NCBI GenBank assembly: GCA_034003765.1 | Contig: JAVEXZ010000010.1 | Location: 6,604 to 70,603, forward strand | From: JAAZGD01 sp034003765 | GTDB taxonomy: Bacteria > Bacillota > Clostridia > Peptostreptococcales > Anaerovoracaceae | Direction of reading: 5' to 3' | DNA length: 64,000 bases | Part shown: piece after piece, positions 9,701 through 17,647 of the stretch | Numbering within the stretch: the first letter of the stretch is position 1 | How the letters are laid out: each line of letters begins with the position of its first letter | Translations under genes and position numbers: made by a program | The notes under the pieces: model-generated | What the model saw: only the letters and a program-made list of their open reading frames with translations | The model's database searches: none | What the model was told of the DNA's origin: nothing

Positions 9701-10256
9701 AGATTTTCGCTTCCTCTTCCAAACCCTGGTCTTGCAACTCTAAGAAAAAGTTATCCTTCCCGAATATTTCCTGATAGGCTAATGCTTCCTCTTTTGCTCT
9801 TTCATAATCGTTCATCAAGAGATACCTTTGAACGTCTCCTGCAAGGCAGGCTGATAAAGCAATAATCCCTTGGCTGTTATTAGTGAGGGTTTCTTTGTCT
9901 ATACGGGGCTTATAGTAAAAGCCTTCAAGGTAACCTATGGAAACAATTTTCATTAAATTGCGAAGGCCTTCTTGAGTCTCTGCTAACAAGACTAGATGAC
10001 CTTGATTTTTGTCTTTGTCCCCTTCTTTTTGTAGACGACTCCTGCTTGCGGTATATACCTCACAACCTATTATAGGTTTGATTCCCTCTTTTTTACAGGC
10101 ACGATAAAAATCAATGACCCCAAACATGGCACCATGATCAGTTATTGCCAGTGAGTTCATTCCTAGCTTCTTGGTTTGAGCTACCAACTCCTTAATACGA
10201 GCAGCACCATCAAGCAAACTATATTCTGTATGAACGTGAAGATGTGTAAAAGTCAT
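6786..10256 (-). CDS. dnaE: DNA polymerase III alpha subunit
   Basis: Predicted 1156-residue replicative polymerase. The N-terminal PHP domain starts THLHVHTEYS, the catalytic palm carries MPDIDIDFCYERR near residue 400, and finger and beta-binding regions follow. A C-terminal OB fold is visible (AHVAGIIVGKKTLVTKSG). It is a DnaE1-type enzyme, not PolC. I choose ATG 10256; a TTG further up (10334) would start inside the preceding small gene and read through its terminator hairpin. ATG 10256 has no Shine-Dalgarno within 15 bases, which is odd for an essential gene. The stop overlaps the pfkA start. Confidence 0.95.
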   Translation of the reverse strand: MTFTHLHVHTEYSLLDGAARIKELVAQTKKLGMNSLAITDHGAMFGVIDFYRACKKEGIKPIIGCEVYTASRSRLQKEGDKDKNQGHLVLLAETQEGLRNLMKIVSIGYLEGFYYKPRIDKETLTNNSQGIIALSACLAGDVQRYLLMNDYERAKEEALAYQEIFGKDNFFLELQDQGLEEEAKILPGMIKIHEETGIPFVATNDVHYVNKEDAEVHDVLLCIQTAATVDEEDRMRFANDQFYLKSPEEMRRIFSDIPQAIENTMWIANRCQTEFSFGELHLPDFQAPEARDNFDYLKDLCQIGLKDRYGDTFAINQERLDYELSVISSMQYVEYFLIVWDFIHYAKSRKIMVGPGRGSAAGSLVAYTLGITDIDPIKYGLIFERFLNPERISMPDIDIDFCYERRQEVIDYVIEKYGSDKVAQIITFGTMKAKMAIRSVGKALNMSYGEVDAIAKAVPNELGITIDRALKISQEFREKYQGDLRVKKVIDTAKAVEGMPRHASTHAAGVVISKKNLNEYVPLYLADKGISTQFTMNTIEELGLLKMDFLGLRNLTVIQDALAMIKENHGLEIDFSKMDYDDPKVYEIISSGNTEGLFQLESPGMTQFMKNQKPDGFEDIVAGISLYRPGPMASIPTYIANKKCPQAIEYLHESLRPILEVTYGCLVYQEQVMEIVRDLAGYSYGRSDLVRRAMSKKKMDVMLKEQEAFIHGNDQVPGCKSRGIPEDVAGEIFNQMVSFAEYAFNKSHAAAYAVIAYETGYLKANFPVEFMAALMTSVMGDAPYIARYIRNCNDMGISVLPPDVNKSGKKFTVDDGKIRFGLMGVKNVGEGMVDAIIKARKEKGLAGDIVTFIQQIDSGELNKKALESLIKAGAFDEMHGNRAQLIAMSEGLLTSAQNDARKNIAGQVSLFGASTDDGCLVPTLCIPFPDVRDFDKKMLMALEKENLGVYLSDHPLNALRKQIERKISLTSDQLVRAGQEEIDDVNDGMEAHVAGIIVGKKTLVTKSGQMMAFIDIEDFFGIIEVVVFPKTFESCQQFLEEDRIIMVKGTVNFKEEETPKILANRISLIEEQATIDEEEILKVKIPRASDRELEIKGVKDILKSFPGTCPVLIYVEATGNKFKATREFWVRPCDELIKEIASQVGAENVKMSGGNK

Positions 10257-10261
10257 TGTTT

Positions 10262-10289
10262 TTATAAAAGCGCCAGATAATCTGGCGCT
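10262..10289 (-). terminator. Strong hairpin between the 60-aa gene and dnaE
   Basis: On the minus strand a near-perfect palindrome (AGCGCCAGAT / ATCTGGCGCT, one-base centre) is followed by TTTTATAAAA. It begins six bases after the stop of the small upstream gene and ends six bases before the dnaE ATG. It looks like a rho-independent terminator for the small gene, or a structure controlling dnaE entry. Confidence 0.75.
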
Positions 10290-10294
10290 CTTCT

Positions 10295-10477
10295 TTATCC
10301 TTTCTTGCTGGCACCATACTTTAGTAACTGCCAACCTACATATACCAAAGTACCTATAACCAAGGTTATTATCATGGTCCCTGTATCGCTGGCAAATCCA
10401 AAGAATTTAGCCATAAATAGAATTCCCAACACGAAAATCCAATAATATATTACTTTCCCTATGATACCGCTTCCCAT
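10295..10477 (-). CDS. Small two-helix membrane protein of unknown function
   Basis: A 60-residue protein with two hydrophobic segments (about residues 8-27 and 33-51) joined by a short SDTG loop, and a basic Lys-rich tail. It has a clear ribosome binding site (AGGAG, six bases before ATG 10477), a promoter candidate just upstream and a terminator just after its stop. It therefore appears to be a genuine, separately transcribed gene. I do not recognise the family. Confidence 0.65.
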   Translation of the reverse strand: MGSGIIGKVIYYWIFVLGILFMAKFFGFASDTGTMIITLVIGTLVYVGWQLLKYGASKKG

Positions 10478-10501
10478 ATTTTTTCTCCTGTTTTGTTTTG
10501 A

Positions 10502-10531
10502 ATTATATCATAAGGAAGAGGGAGATGTCTA
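10502..10531 (-). promoter_or_regulatory. Promoter candidate for the 60-aa membrane protein
   Basis: TAGACA and TATAAT are separated by 18 bp on the minus strand. The -35 box overlaps the stop codon of the DUF2207 gene. The ATG at 10477 lies 25 bp downstream. Confidence 0.5.
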
Positions 10532-12481
10532 CCAGCCACCACCTCCGCCGCCACCCATGCCTCCACCGCCGAAGCCGCCGCCGCTTGAGAAACCACCACC
10601 ACCAGAACCGCCACCACTTTTGCTGCCATCACTTAGGGATGCTGATGGGATAACACTACTTTCCATTGCTCTTGTGGTATTCCTCATCATATCTGTAACC
10701 AAGAGTGGTCCCAGCATGTTTCCGCTAATGTTGTTGGACTGCAACCATTCAGGTGGTTCCATGGAAATATCCTCAAAATTCTTTGCCCACTTATCGGTGA
10801 GGTCAAAAACATAGGCATAAGGAAGAATATGATAGAAGTAAGCGGGATCCTCTTCAACTAACTTATTTATTCTATCAACCTCTGCATTTTTAATGAATTG
10901 TTTGAAGCCTAAGATCTTGCCCATCAATTCCACACCTTTATCTGTTCTCCTTTTCATCACTAGGGACAGTCCCAGAGTCAAGAAAAATCCTAGGAATGAA
11001 AGGGCAATGGCCCAAACTGGCAGTTCATAAAAGAAGGCTGCTGCCCCCACAATTAAGACTTCAATTCCCACAAGTATTCCACCTACAAGATAAAGGAATA
11101 TCTTGGTCTTTCTTTTGCGGGCATCTCTCTTGTCATAGTTTTGAGAAATTATACCGTAGCCAATGACTAATATAACAATCCCTGGAATACCTAAAAGACC
11201 ATAAGCAGCATCACCATAGTATATAGATCCTAAACCCATAGTTAATAAAGGAATCATTACAAGCAATAATATGCTTAGTCCTCGTGCAAATATGGAGCTT
11301 TTTTTATAAATACGGTTTTCTTTGTTAAGAGTAAAATACCCTCTCAATTCTCCCTGGGCTGCGCTGAAATGGTTGTAAAATGTATCTTTTAGATCTGAAA
11401 TCAATACGGATTCAATTTCATTTCCATCTTTGTCCAAGAAAAGCCCTTCATAGAAGGTCCTAAGATAAAGCTTGGAACCATCTGGAAGAGGCGATTTCTT
11501 ATGTAAGATGAAGTCCTTTTTCTTTTCTCCTTGCTCAATGGATAAGTGTCCCTGATCTGCTAGGTAAATAACAAGACTAACCAAGTCCTTATCATCTACT
11601 ACACCGTCGACTATATAGCCTATTTCTGCAGGAGTAGTTCCTTCAGGGGCATAAAACTCAACAGTTTTAACCATACGGGGATCTCTCCCAAACCTAATCC
11701 AAAGGTAGAATGCCAGCAAAGTAGCCATTATAATACCAATAACCAGGGCCCACAAAGCCCAATCTAATGTGGCCTCTCCTTTGAAATATCCCTCATCCAT
11801 AACACTACGAAAGGTAACCCCTTGACCTTCTTCTAACTGGCTTCCATGATAGTAAAATGTTTGGTTATCGGAACTTGATTGAAAATCAGCTTTTTCAGTT
11901 GTTCCATAAAGACCACTAATAACTTCGACCCTATCTAGTTCTAAAGGGGCTGGAAACTCTATTGTTACATTCGCTTCATTAATAGGCATGTCCCATCCGT
12001 AGGGTATCAAGTTCCAATAAAAACTATCAAACTCAGGAATTCTGTCGTCTCTAAGTACACAACGGTAAGATATTTCATAAGTATGAAGACCTTCAACGGT
12101 ATAGTCGCCACTGCCGATTTGGATTACGTAAAAATCATAATCAGTGTACTCCTGAAAATTGTATCCTTCAACTTCGACCTTCTTAATTTTATTAGAATAT
12201 CTCTGCTGGTAGACCTTTCCTTCAAACTCACTTTCTGCAACGCCCCTAAAGTTTATGTTTCGATAAATACCGTGATGAGGCGTTAGATAATTAATGGTAA
12301 TGGTTTCAGTGACCAGTATTGTGTTGTCTTCTTCTACCTGAATATGAACATCAAAACCCAAGGTCTCCATGGTTCCATCAGAGCCGTAGGCCACCGAAAA
12401 AGCCCCCAATGCCAAGCTAATAAGAAGGCTGAGGATGAAGGTTCGAATTACAGGGCTTCTATTAAAATGAAACATTAACAT
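10529..12481 (-). CDS. DUF2207 membrane protein with glycine-rich tail
   Basis: Predicted 650-residue protein with a signal or anchor helix (about residues 12-35) and an extracytoplasmic beta-rich DUF2207 region starting LGFDVHIQVEEDNTILVTET. Transmembrane segments follow near residue 240 and around 395-510, and the C-terminus ends in a Gly/Ser-rich tail finishing GGGGGGGW. This matches the YciQ/DUF2207 family, whose function is unknown. ATG 12481 is preferred over a TTG at 12511. It overlaps the end of lemA by 20 bp, a conserved pairing that suggests joint action at the membrane. Confidence 0.85.
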   Translation of the reverse strand: MLMFHFNRSPVIRTFILSLLISLALGAFSVAYGSDGTMETLGFDVHIQVEEDNTILVTETITINYLTPHHGIYRNINFRGVAESEFEGKVYQQRYSNKIKKVEVEGYNFQEYTDYDFYVIQIGSGDYTVEGLHTYEISYRCVLRDDRIPEFDSFYWNLIPYGWDMPINEANVTIEFPAPLELDRVEVISGLYGTTEKADFQSSSDNQTFYYHGSQLEEGQGVTFRSVMDEGYFKGEATLDWALWALVIGIIMATLLAFYLWIRFGRDPRMVKTVEFYAPEGTTPAEIGYIVDGVVDDKDLVSLVIYLADQGHLSIEQGEKKKDFILHKKSPLPDGSKLYLRTFYEGLFLDKDGNEIESVLISDLKDTFYNHFSAAQGELRGYFTLNKENRIYKKSSIFARGLSILLLVMIPLLTMGLGSIYYGDAAYGLLGIPGIVILVIGYGIISQNYDKRDARKRKTKIFLYLVGGILVGIEVLIVGAAAFFYELPVWAIALSFLGFFLTLGLSLVMKRRTDKGVELMGKILGFKQFIKNAEVDRINKLVEEDPAYFYHILPYAYVFDLTDKWAKNFEDISMEPPEWLQSNNISGNMLGPLLVTDMMRNTTRAMESSVIPSASLSDGSKSGGGSGGGGFSSGGGFGGGGMGGGGGGGW

Positions 12482-13016
12482 TCTGTCTTTCTGTTTCACT
12501 TTCCAATTCAAACATGGGCTTACGTATGAAGTGGAATATCTTGGCTACTATATTTGATGGGAATTGCTCAGTCTTGGTATTATATTCTTTAACTGTAGCA
12601 TTATAATATTTACGAGAGTTTGCAATGTCTTGTTCAACAACCTGTAATTGGGATTGTAAATCCAAGAAGCCAGCATTGGCTTTTAGGTCTGGATAAGCTT
12701 CCGCCAAAGCAAATAAGGATTTCAATGTACCTGTCAACACGTTTTCTGCTGCTAGCTTGTCTTCAATATTTGTTGCGCTTTGAGCAGCTGTTCTTGCAGC
12801 AACTACCTTTTCAAAAGTACCTTGCTCATGAGCAGCATAACCCTTTACAGTTTCAACCAAGTTAGGTATAAGGTCGTACCTCTTTTTCATGTAAACATCC
12901 ATAGTGGAAAAAGATTCTTCAACGATATTTCTAAGTTTTACAAATGAGTTGTAAGCACCTATTACAAAAATTGCAAGTAATCCGACGACGACTATTAGTC
13001 CAATTAAAATTTCCAT
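12462..13016 (-). CDS. lemA: LemA family protein
   Basis: About 184 residues: an N-terminal transmembrane helix (ILIGLIVVVGLLAIFVIGAY), then the LemA helical bundle. The bundle carries NSFVKLRNIVEESFSTMDVY, KKRYDLIPNLVETVKGYAAHE and a C-terminal FPSNIVAKIFHF segment, all family hallmarks. The function is unknown, though LemA genes often neighbour DUF2207 or HtpX genes. Two ATG codons lie at the start. The second (13016) is eight bases from AGGAGG, the first only two, so the second is preferred. It precedes the DUF2207 gene and overlaps it by 20 bp. Confidence 0.9.
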   Translation of the reverse strand: MEILIGLIVVVGLLAIFVIGAYNSFVKLRNIVEESFSTMDVYMKKRYDLIPNLVETVKGYAAHEQGTFEKVVAARTAAQSATNIEDKLAAENVLTGTLKSLFALAEAYPDLKANAGFLDLQSQLQVVEQDIANSRKYYNATVKEYNTKTEQFPSNIVAKIFHFIRKPMFELESETERQNVNVSF

Positions 13017-13042
13017 CTTCATATCCTCCTAATAATTAATTG

Positions 13043-13714
13043 CTACGAGTGGGGAATTTCCCATTTAATCATGGGTCCCACTTCTTCTAAAAAATTGTTG
13101 GCCTTTGAAAAATATTTACCTCCAAAAAACCCTCTATATGCGGACAAGGGGCTAGGATGAGCCCCTGTAAGAAGAAGGTGCCTTGAGTTTGTTACCAGCC
13201 TCCCCTTATTTTTTGCACCACCACCCCAAAGGATGAATACCATGGGATCCTCTCGCTGGTTGAGAAGATCAATAACATGATCTGTAAAAATTTCCCATCC
13301 CTTATTGCGATGAGAATTAGCTTCTCCTTTTCTTACAGTTAGAACTGCATTTAGGAGGAGGACTCCATTTTGGGCCCATGATTCCAAACACCCATGTTCT
13401 GGAGCCTGGATGCCTAGGTCATCTCTCAGCTCTTTGAAAATATTAACTAGGGAGGGAGGTTTTCTCACTCCCCTTTGAACTGAAAATGCAAGACCATGAG
13501 CTTGGTTGGGTTCGTGATAGGGGTCCTGTCCAAGAATTACAACCCTAGTATCTTTATAAGAAGTATACTTAAATGCATTGAAAATACAATGCTGGTCCGG
13601 GTAAACTGGTCCTTTTTTATATTCTTCTATGAGAAATTCCCTTAGTTTTTGATAATATTCTCTTTTGAACTCATCTCTTAGAAGTTCATCCCAATCATTT
13701 CTTATTTTAACCAT
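13043..13714 (-). CDS. ung: Uracil-DNA glycosylase (family 1)
   Basis: A 223-residue enzyme that removes uracil from DNA to begin base-excision repair. The catalytic water-activating loop GQDPYHEPNQAHGLAFSV lies near residues 62-79, and the DNA-intercalating HPSPLSAYRGFFG near 185. Length and motifs are standard for Ung. It is separated from lemA by about 26 bp and may be transcribed with lemA and the DUF2207 gene, though no functional link is obvious. Confidence 0.96.
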   Translation of the reverse strand: MVKIRNDWDELLRDEFKREYYQKLREFLIEEYKKGPVYPDQHCIFNAFKYTSYKDTRVVILGQDPYHEPNQAHGLAFSVQRGVRKPPSLVNIFKELRDDLGIQAPEHGCLESWAQNGVLLLNAVLTVRKGEANSHRNKGWEIFTDHVIDLLNQREDPMVFILWGGGAKNKGRLVTNSRHLLLTGAHPSPLSAYRGFFGGKYFSKANNFLEEVGPMIKWEIPHS

Positions 13715-13846
13715 ACATGTATTATAATCATTCTAGAGGTAAAACACAATAAGAAGTCTCTTCTTAAAAGGGATGTTCAAAATCATCAAAATATAGTAAA
13801 ATGAACTGGTTAAAGCAACCATTACTAACTAAGGGAGGAAATTGTT

Positions 13847-14110
13847 ATGAGAGCAGTAATAACTGTTATCGGACGAGATATGGTGGGAATATTAGCAAGA
13901 GTAAGTACTGCATGTGCTGATGCTAATGCCAATGTAATCGAGGTAACTCAATCTGTAATGCAAGAATTTTTTGCTATGATTATGCTTATAGATATTTCTC
14001 TATTGAATTGCGAAATAGAGGAACTAAAAAATGAACTTTCGGAAAAATGCCCCGATATGAAGATCCATGTCATGCACGAAAATATATTTAATTCCATGCA
14101 CAGGATTTAG
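13847..14110 (+). CDS. ACT domain protein (UPF0237)
   Basis: An 87-residue stand-alone ACT domain with RAVITVIGRDMVGILARVSTA at the N-terminus. UPF0237 proteins are presumed ligand-sensing regulators. The start has AAGGGAGGA upstream. It is followed after 14 bp by the PFL/UPF0210 gene, a pairing conserved in many Firmicutes and archaea. The ligand is unknown. Confidence 0.9.
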   Translation: MRAVITVIGRDMVGILARVSTACADANANVIEVTQSVMQEFFAMIMLIDISLLNCEIEELKNELSEKCPDMKIHVMHENIFNSMHRI

Positions 14111-14124
14111 GAGGAGACCCAATT

Positions 14125-15483
14125 ATGTTGAATATGACTGATATCATGGAAACAATAACCATGATAGAGGAAGAATGCCTTGATATAAGAACTATTACCA
14201 TGGGGATTTCCCTTTTAGATTGTGCAGATGAGAGTATTGATAGGTCTTGTGAGAAAATATACAAAAAAATCCATTCTTATGCTAAGGACCTTGTGCAAGT
14301 TGGAGAGTCTATAGAAAAAAAGTACGGTATCCCCATTGTAAACAAGAGAATTTCAGTTACTCCCATAGCCATGCTAGTAGCAGCTTCCGGTGGAGACCCA
14401 GTTAAATACGCTAAAACTCTGGATAGAGTTGCCAAGGATGTAGGAGTGAATTTTATTGGTGGCTATTCTGCTTTGGTCCACAAGGGTTTTTCTCCTGGTG
14501 ATAGAGAACTTATTAACTCCATTCCACAAGCCCTTGCAGAAACAGAATTTGTATGTTCTTCAGTAAATATTGGAACAACAAAAGCTGGTATCAATATGGA
14601 TGCTGTAAAAATAATGGGCCAAGTTATTAGAGAGGCTGCAGAAAAAACCCGAGACAAACAGTGTGTGGGTGCCGCAAAACTGGTGATCTTCTGTAATGCT
14701 CCTGAAGATAACCCCTTTATGGCTGGAGCCTTTCATGGTCCAGGAGAACCTGATAGTGTTATAAATGTTGGCGTTTCTGGGCCTGGTGTTGTGAGGGCTG
14801 CCTTGGCAAAGATGCCAAAGGATGCCCCCCTTGATGAAATAGCAGATACAATTAAAAAAACTGCCTTTAAGATAACCCGTATGGGCCAACTAGTTGGTAT
14901 AGAAGCTTCACAACAGTTAGGAGTTCCCTTTGGAATAATCGATTTATCTCTAGCACCTACTCCTGCCATAGGAGATTCCGTTGCTCATATTTTGGAAGAG
15001 ATGGGTTTGGAAACCTGCGGTGGTTGGGGAACTACAGCTGCCCTTGCCTTATTAAATGATGCAGTAAAAAAAGGAGGAGTTATGGCTTCTTCCCACGTTG
15101 GGGGACTTTCTGGAGCCTTTATCCCTGTAACTGAGGATGCTGGTATGATTGATGCCGCCAGAAAGGGCGTCCTAACAATTGAAAAATTAGAATCCATGAC
15201 TGCAGTATGCTCTGTTGGATTAGATATGATTGTAATACCTGGAGACACTCCAGCTGAAATAATATCAGGTATTATAGCTGATGAAGCTGCCATTGGTATG
15301 GTTAATAACAAGACCACTGCAGTTAGAGTTATCCCAGCCATTGGCCTTGAGGAAGGAGAAGAACTAGACTTTGGAGGCCTGTTAGGTAAAGGGCCCATTA
15401 TGAAGGTTAACCCTTCTTCCCCATCAATTCTTATTAACCGTGGTGGAAGAATACCAGCCCCACTACAAAGCCTTAAAAACTAG
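14125..15483 (+). CDS. PFL family protein (UPF0210/DUF711)
   Basis: A 452-residue protein of the PFL-like/UPF0210 family: ITMGISLLDCADESIDRSCEKI near residue 25, GGYSALVHKGFSPGD near 112, GGWGTTAALALLNDAV near 300, and a C-terminal SPSILINRGGRIPAP. The family is related in fold to pyruvate formate-lyase, but it lacks the glycyl-radical motif and the function has not been settled. The ribosome binding site (AGGAGG) overlaps the end of the ACT gene. The two genes form one rightward operon ended by a hairpin. Confidence 0.92.
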   Translation: MLNMTDIMETITMIEEECLDIRTITMGISLLDCADESIDRSCEKIYKKIHSYAKDLVQVGESIEKKYGIPIVNKRISVTPIAMLVAASGGDPVKYAKTLDRVAKDVGVNFIGGYSALVHKGFSPGDRELINSIPQALAETEFVCSSVNIGTTKAGINMDAVKIMGQVIREAAEKTRDKQCVGAAKLVIFCNAPEDNPFMAGAFHGPGEPDSVINVGVSGPGVVRAALAKMPKDAPLDEIADTIKKTAFKITRMGQLVGIEASQQLGVPFGIIDLSLAPTPAIGDSVAHILEEMGLETCGGWGTTAALALLNDAVKKGGVMASSHVGGLSGAFIPVTEDAGMIDAARKGVLTIEKLESMTAVCSVGLDMIVIPGDTPAEIISGIIADEAAIGMVNNKTTAVRVIPAIGLEEGEELDFGGLLGKGPIMKVNPSSPSILINRGGRIPAPLQSLKN

Positions 15484-15563
15484 GAAAAATACAAGATTAA
15501 AGGTTTGAAATTAAAAAGCCGGAAGCTATTAGGTCAAAAAAATATAATATTAAATCTAAAATA

Positions 15564-15612
15564 CCCCTTCTAGGCTAGGTTAAAGGCTAACCTTGAAAGG
15601 GGCATTATTTTT
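15564..15612 (+). terminator. Terminator after the ACT-PFL operon, possibly bidirectional
   Basis: CCCCTT / AAGGGG outer stem with an inner GGTTA / TAACC pairing, followed on the plus strand by CATTATTTTTT. It also lies 20-70 bp downstream of the leftward DUF6506-like gene and could stop both units. Confidence 0.75.
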
Positions 15613-15631
15613 CGCGCAAATCTTAAATAAA

Positions 15632-15937
15632 CTACATGAATTTCGTATCTCCTGAAGCTCCGTCAAAGCCTGGGTGGTTATCAAACCTTACAACACCAAC
15701 TTGAAGTCTTCCCTTGACAGCTTCTGTAACCATTGCATGACCCAAGTTTCCAAAACCGCCGCAAAGTTCAATCATAATTACCCCTTCATCTGCAAGCTTT
15801 ACAGCTTCTTCGCAAGCCATTTTATAGTCCTTTACTCCAACAAATATCATAAGGCCTGGGCCTAAATCCATTTCTTCTCTTCTAGGTTCAGTGATAGAAG
15901 CACTTACAAATAAAAAACACACTTTTCTTTTCATCAT
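15632..15937 (-). CDS. DUF6506-like small protein
   Basis: About 101 residues beginning MMKRKVCFLFVSASI. The ribosome binding site AAGGAAG fits the ATG pair at 15937/15934, so the longer upstream frame (TTG at 16030) is rejected. The protein has alternating strands and helices with a GVKDYKMACEEAVKLADEGV helix and a GGFGNLGHAMVTEAV segment. It resembles short clostridial proteins grouped as DUF6506, with no known activity. The assignment is from memory of family appearance and is moderate. Confidence 0.65.
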   Translation of the reverse strand: MMKRKVCFLFVSASITEPRREEMDLGPGLMIFVGVKDYKMACEEAVKLADEGVIMIELCGGFGNLGHAMVTEAVKGRLQVGVVRFDNHPGFDGASGDTKFM

Positions 15938-16068
15938 AAACTTCCTTTCAAATCTTGCTAAAGGAGTATATCCCTTTTCCAGTAATAATTTTGTCTGAAC
16001 CAAATTATTGAGCACATCCATTATCGGCAAATGAGTCTATAAACTATACATAAATTAATATGTCTAGT

Positions 16069-16770
16069 CTACATAAATAAACATAAGCCAATTGGGATAA
16101 AGACTGCTGGCATTAAGTTCATAATTTTAATTTTAGTTATTCCTAGCATGTTGAAAGCTATAGCCAAAATTAAAAGTGAACCCACACAAGTCATTTCTCC
16201 AATCATATAATCTGTAAGGTATGGAGCTGCAAATCCCGCTATAGCAACAATTGTTCCTTGATATACCACCACAGGAAAAGAAGCAAAAAGAACTCCAGCA
16301 CCTAAGGTTGCAGCGAAAATAACGGAAGTGATCCCATCCATGGCTGACTTCATAAATAACATTTCATAGTCACTTGCCAGGCCAGCTTGCAAGGACCCAA
16401 CAATTGCCATAGCCCCAACACAAAAGAGCAGTGTTGCTGTAACAAAGCCTTCCGAAAAAGAGGGTTTTATAACAGTCTCCTTTTTCTCCTGGTTCTTCTT
16501 TTGCATTTTGTTGCCAATTTTATCTGCAATATTATTTAGCCTCTCATCTAGCCTTAGGGCATGTCCAAGGATAGCTCCAATAAGCATGGATAATATTGTT
16601 ATCATTGTGTTCTCACCTTCAAAGGCACCTGAGATACCAATGTAAATAACACAAAGTGCCATCCCCTTCATTATTAGGGAACCCATTTCTTCTGGTATCC
16701 CCTTTTTAATAAGAAGGCCTATGGTCCCCCCAATAATTATTGCTGCCCCATTTATTAATACTGCTATCAT
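16069..16770 (-). CDS. DUF554 family membrane protein
   Basis: A 233-residue protein with about seven hydrophobic segments and the DUF554 pattern. Pieces seen are a glycine-rich first helix (LINGAAIIIGGTIGLLIKKG), LIGAILGHALRLDERLNNI near residue 77, and CVGAMAIVGSLQAGL near 117. DUF554/YdfK proteins are predicted membrane transporters of unknown substrate. The ribosome binding site is weak (AAGGGAA, more than ten bases upstream). The neighbours give no clear pathway. Confidence 0.88.
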   Translation of the reverse strand: MIAVLINGAAIIIGGTIGLLIKKGIPEEMGSLIMKGMALCVIYIGISGAFEGENTMITILSMLIGAILGHALRLDERLNNIADKIGNKMQKKNQEKKETVIKPSFSEGFVTATLLFCVGAMAIVGSLQAGLASDYEMLFMKSAMDGITSVIFAATLGAGVLFASFPVVVYQGTIVAIAGFAAPYLTDYMIGEMTCVGSLLILAIAFNMLGITKIKIMNLMPAVFIPIGLCLFM

Positions 16771-16823
16771 ATCTTTACACTATTCCCTTTTCTTTTGTAT
16801 TTTCTGTGCTTAGATCATCAATC

Positions 16824-17624
16824 CTAAGCTATGGAACTCTTCTTTGCATAACAACTTAAAAGCACGGCAACAATAAAAATACCTATACAGATTCCAGCTG
16901 TTATAACAACGGGGAAGTATGCCATAGCAAAACCATCTTCAGAAATGTGTTTTAGAAGAATCCCCCCATATGACCATATTAGGACAAGCCCATAAGCTAT
17001 ATCTCGCCTTAACTTAATTGTAGCAAACCCAATGCCTGCTCCAACCAGAAGTATTATAACAGTCCAAATTACCTCTGATATTCCAAACCCTTTCCAACCT
17101 AGGTCTACCAAAAGAGTTGTGGCATTTGCGATTGTTGCAACCGTCACCCAGCCGAAATAAACACTAAATGGTAGCCTAATAAAGAACTTTTCTTTGTTTG
17201 TTAGGCTTTCCTTATCAATCAGCAGGTTTATTCTAATTAGTAAAACAAGCATTCCTGCTATAAGTAGAAGGCATATTCCTATAAGATTGTAATGCCAAGC
17301 AAATATCCATAGGGTGTTAAGCAATGAACTCAGAATAAAGAAAGGGGATATCCTTTCCATTAAAGAAGTGGCAGAAACATTATTTGACTTTTGAAATAAA
17401 CCAAATTGATAGATTGTGTAAAGGGCTAATAAGATATAAATAACCCCCCATATAATAAAGGTTAAGCCTGCTGGGGCAAATAGATTGAAATATGAATCGG
17501 ATATCTGTCCAGTGTTTTGACCATTTATGGGTAGGGAATTAGCCAAAACATTTACAGTAACCATCAATATAAAGGAAAGTGCCACCAAAATTTTTGTTAC
17601 TGTCTTTACTCCACTGTTATTCAT
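16824..17624 (-). CDS. TspO/MBR-related membrane protein
   Basis: Predicted 266-residue polytopic protein with about eight helices. The N-terminal half shows a TspO/MBR-like pattern (PAGLTFIIWGVIYILLALYT) with tryptophans in helices, as in proteins annotated as tryptophan-rich sensory protein. It is longer than TspO (about 160), so it belongs to the extended Firmicute relatives, whose ligand is unknown. ATG 17624 is chosen because GGAGAGGAG lies 8-12 bases upstream; the longer frame starts at the stop of uvsE. It directly follows uvsE. Confidence 0.75.
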   Translation of the reverse strand: MNNSGVKTVTKILVALSFILMVTVNVLANSLPINGQNTGQISDSYFNLFAPAGLTFIIWGVIYILLALYTIYQFGLFQKSNNVSATSLMERISPFFILSSLLNTLWIFAWHYNLIGICLLLIAGMLVLLIRINLLIDKESLTNKEKFFIRLPFSVYFGWVTVATIANATTLLVDLGWKGFGISEVIWTVIILLVGAGIGFATIKLRRDIAYGLVLIWSYGGILLKHISEDGFAMAYFPVVITAGICIGIFIVAVLLSCYAKKSSIA

Positions 17625-17647
17625 TTTTACATCTCCTCTCCGCTTAA

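Noticed and set aside
10257..10334. Upstream extension of dnaE from TTG 10334
   Set aside because: It overlaps the small membrane protein gene and reads through the terminator hairpin, and the extra residues are not part of the PHP domain.
10461..10814. Proline-rich plus-strand ORF
   Set aside because: It is the complement of the glycine-rich tail of the DUF2207 protein.
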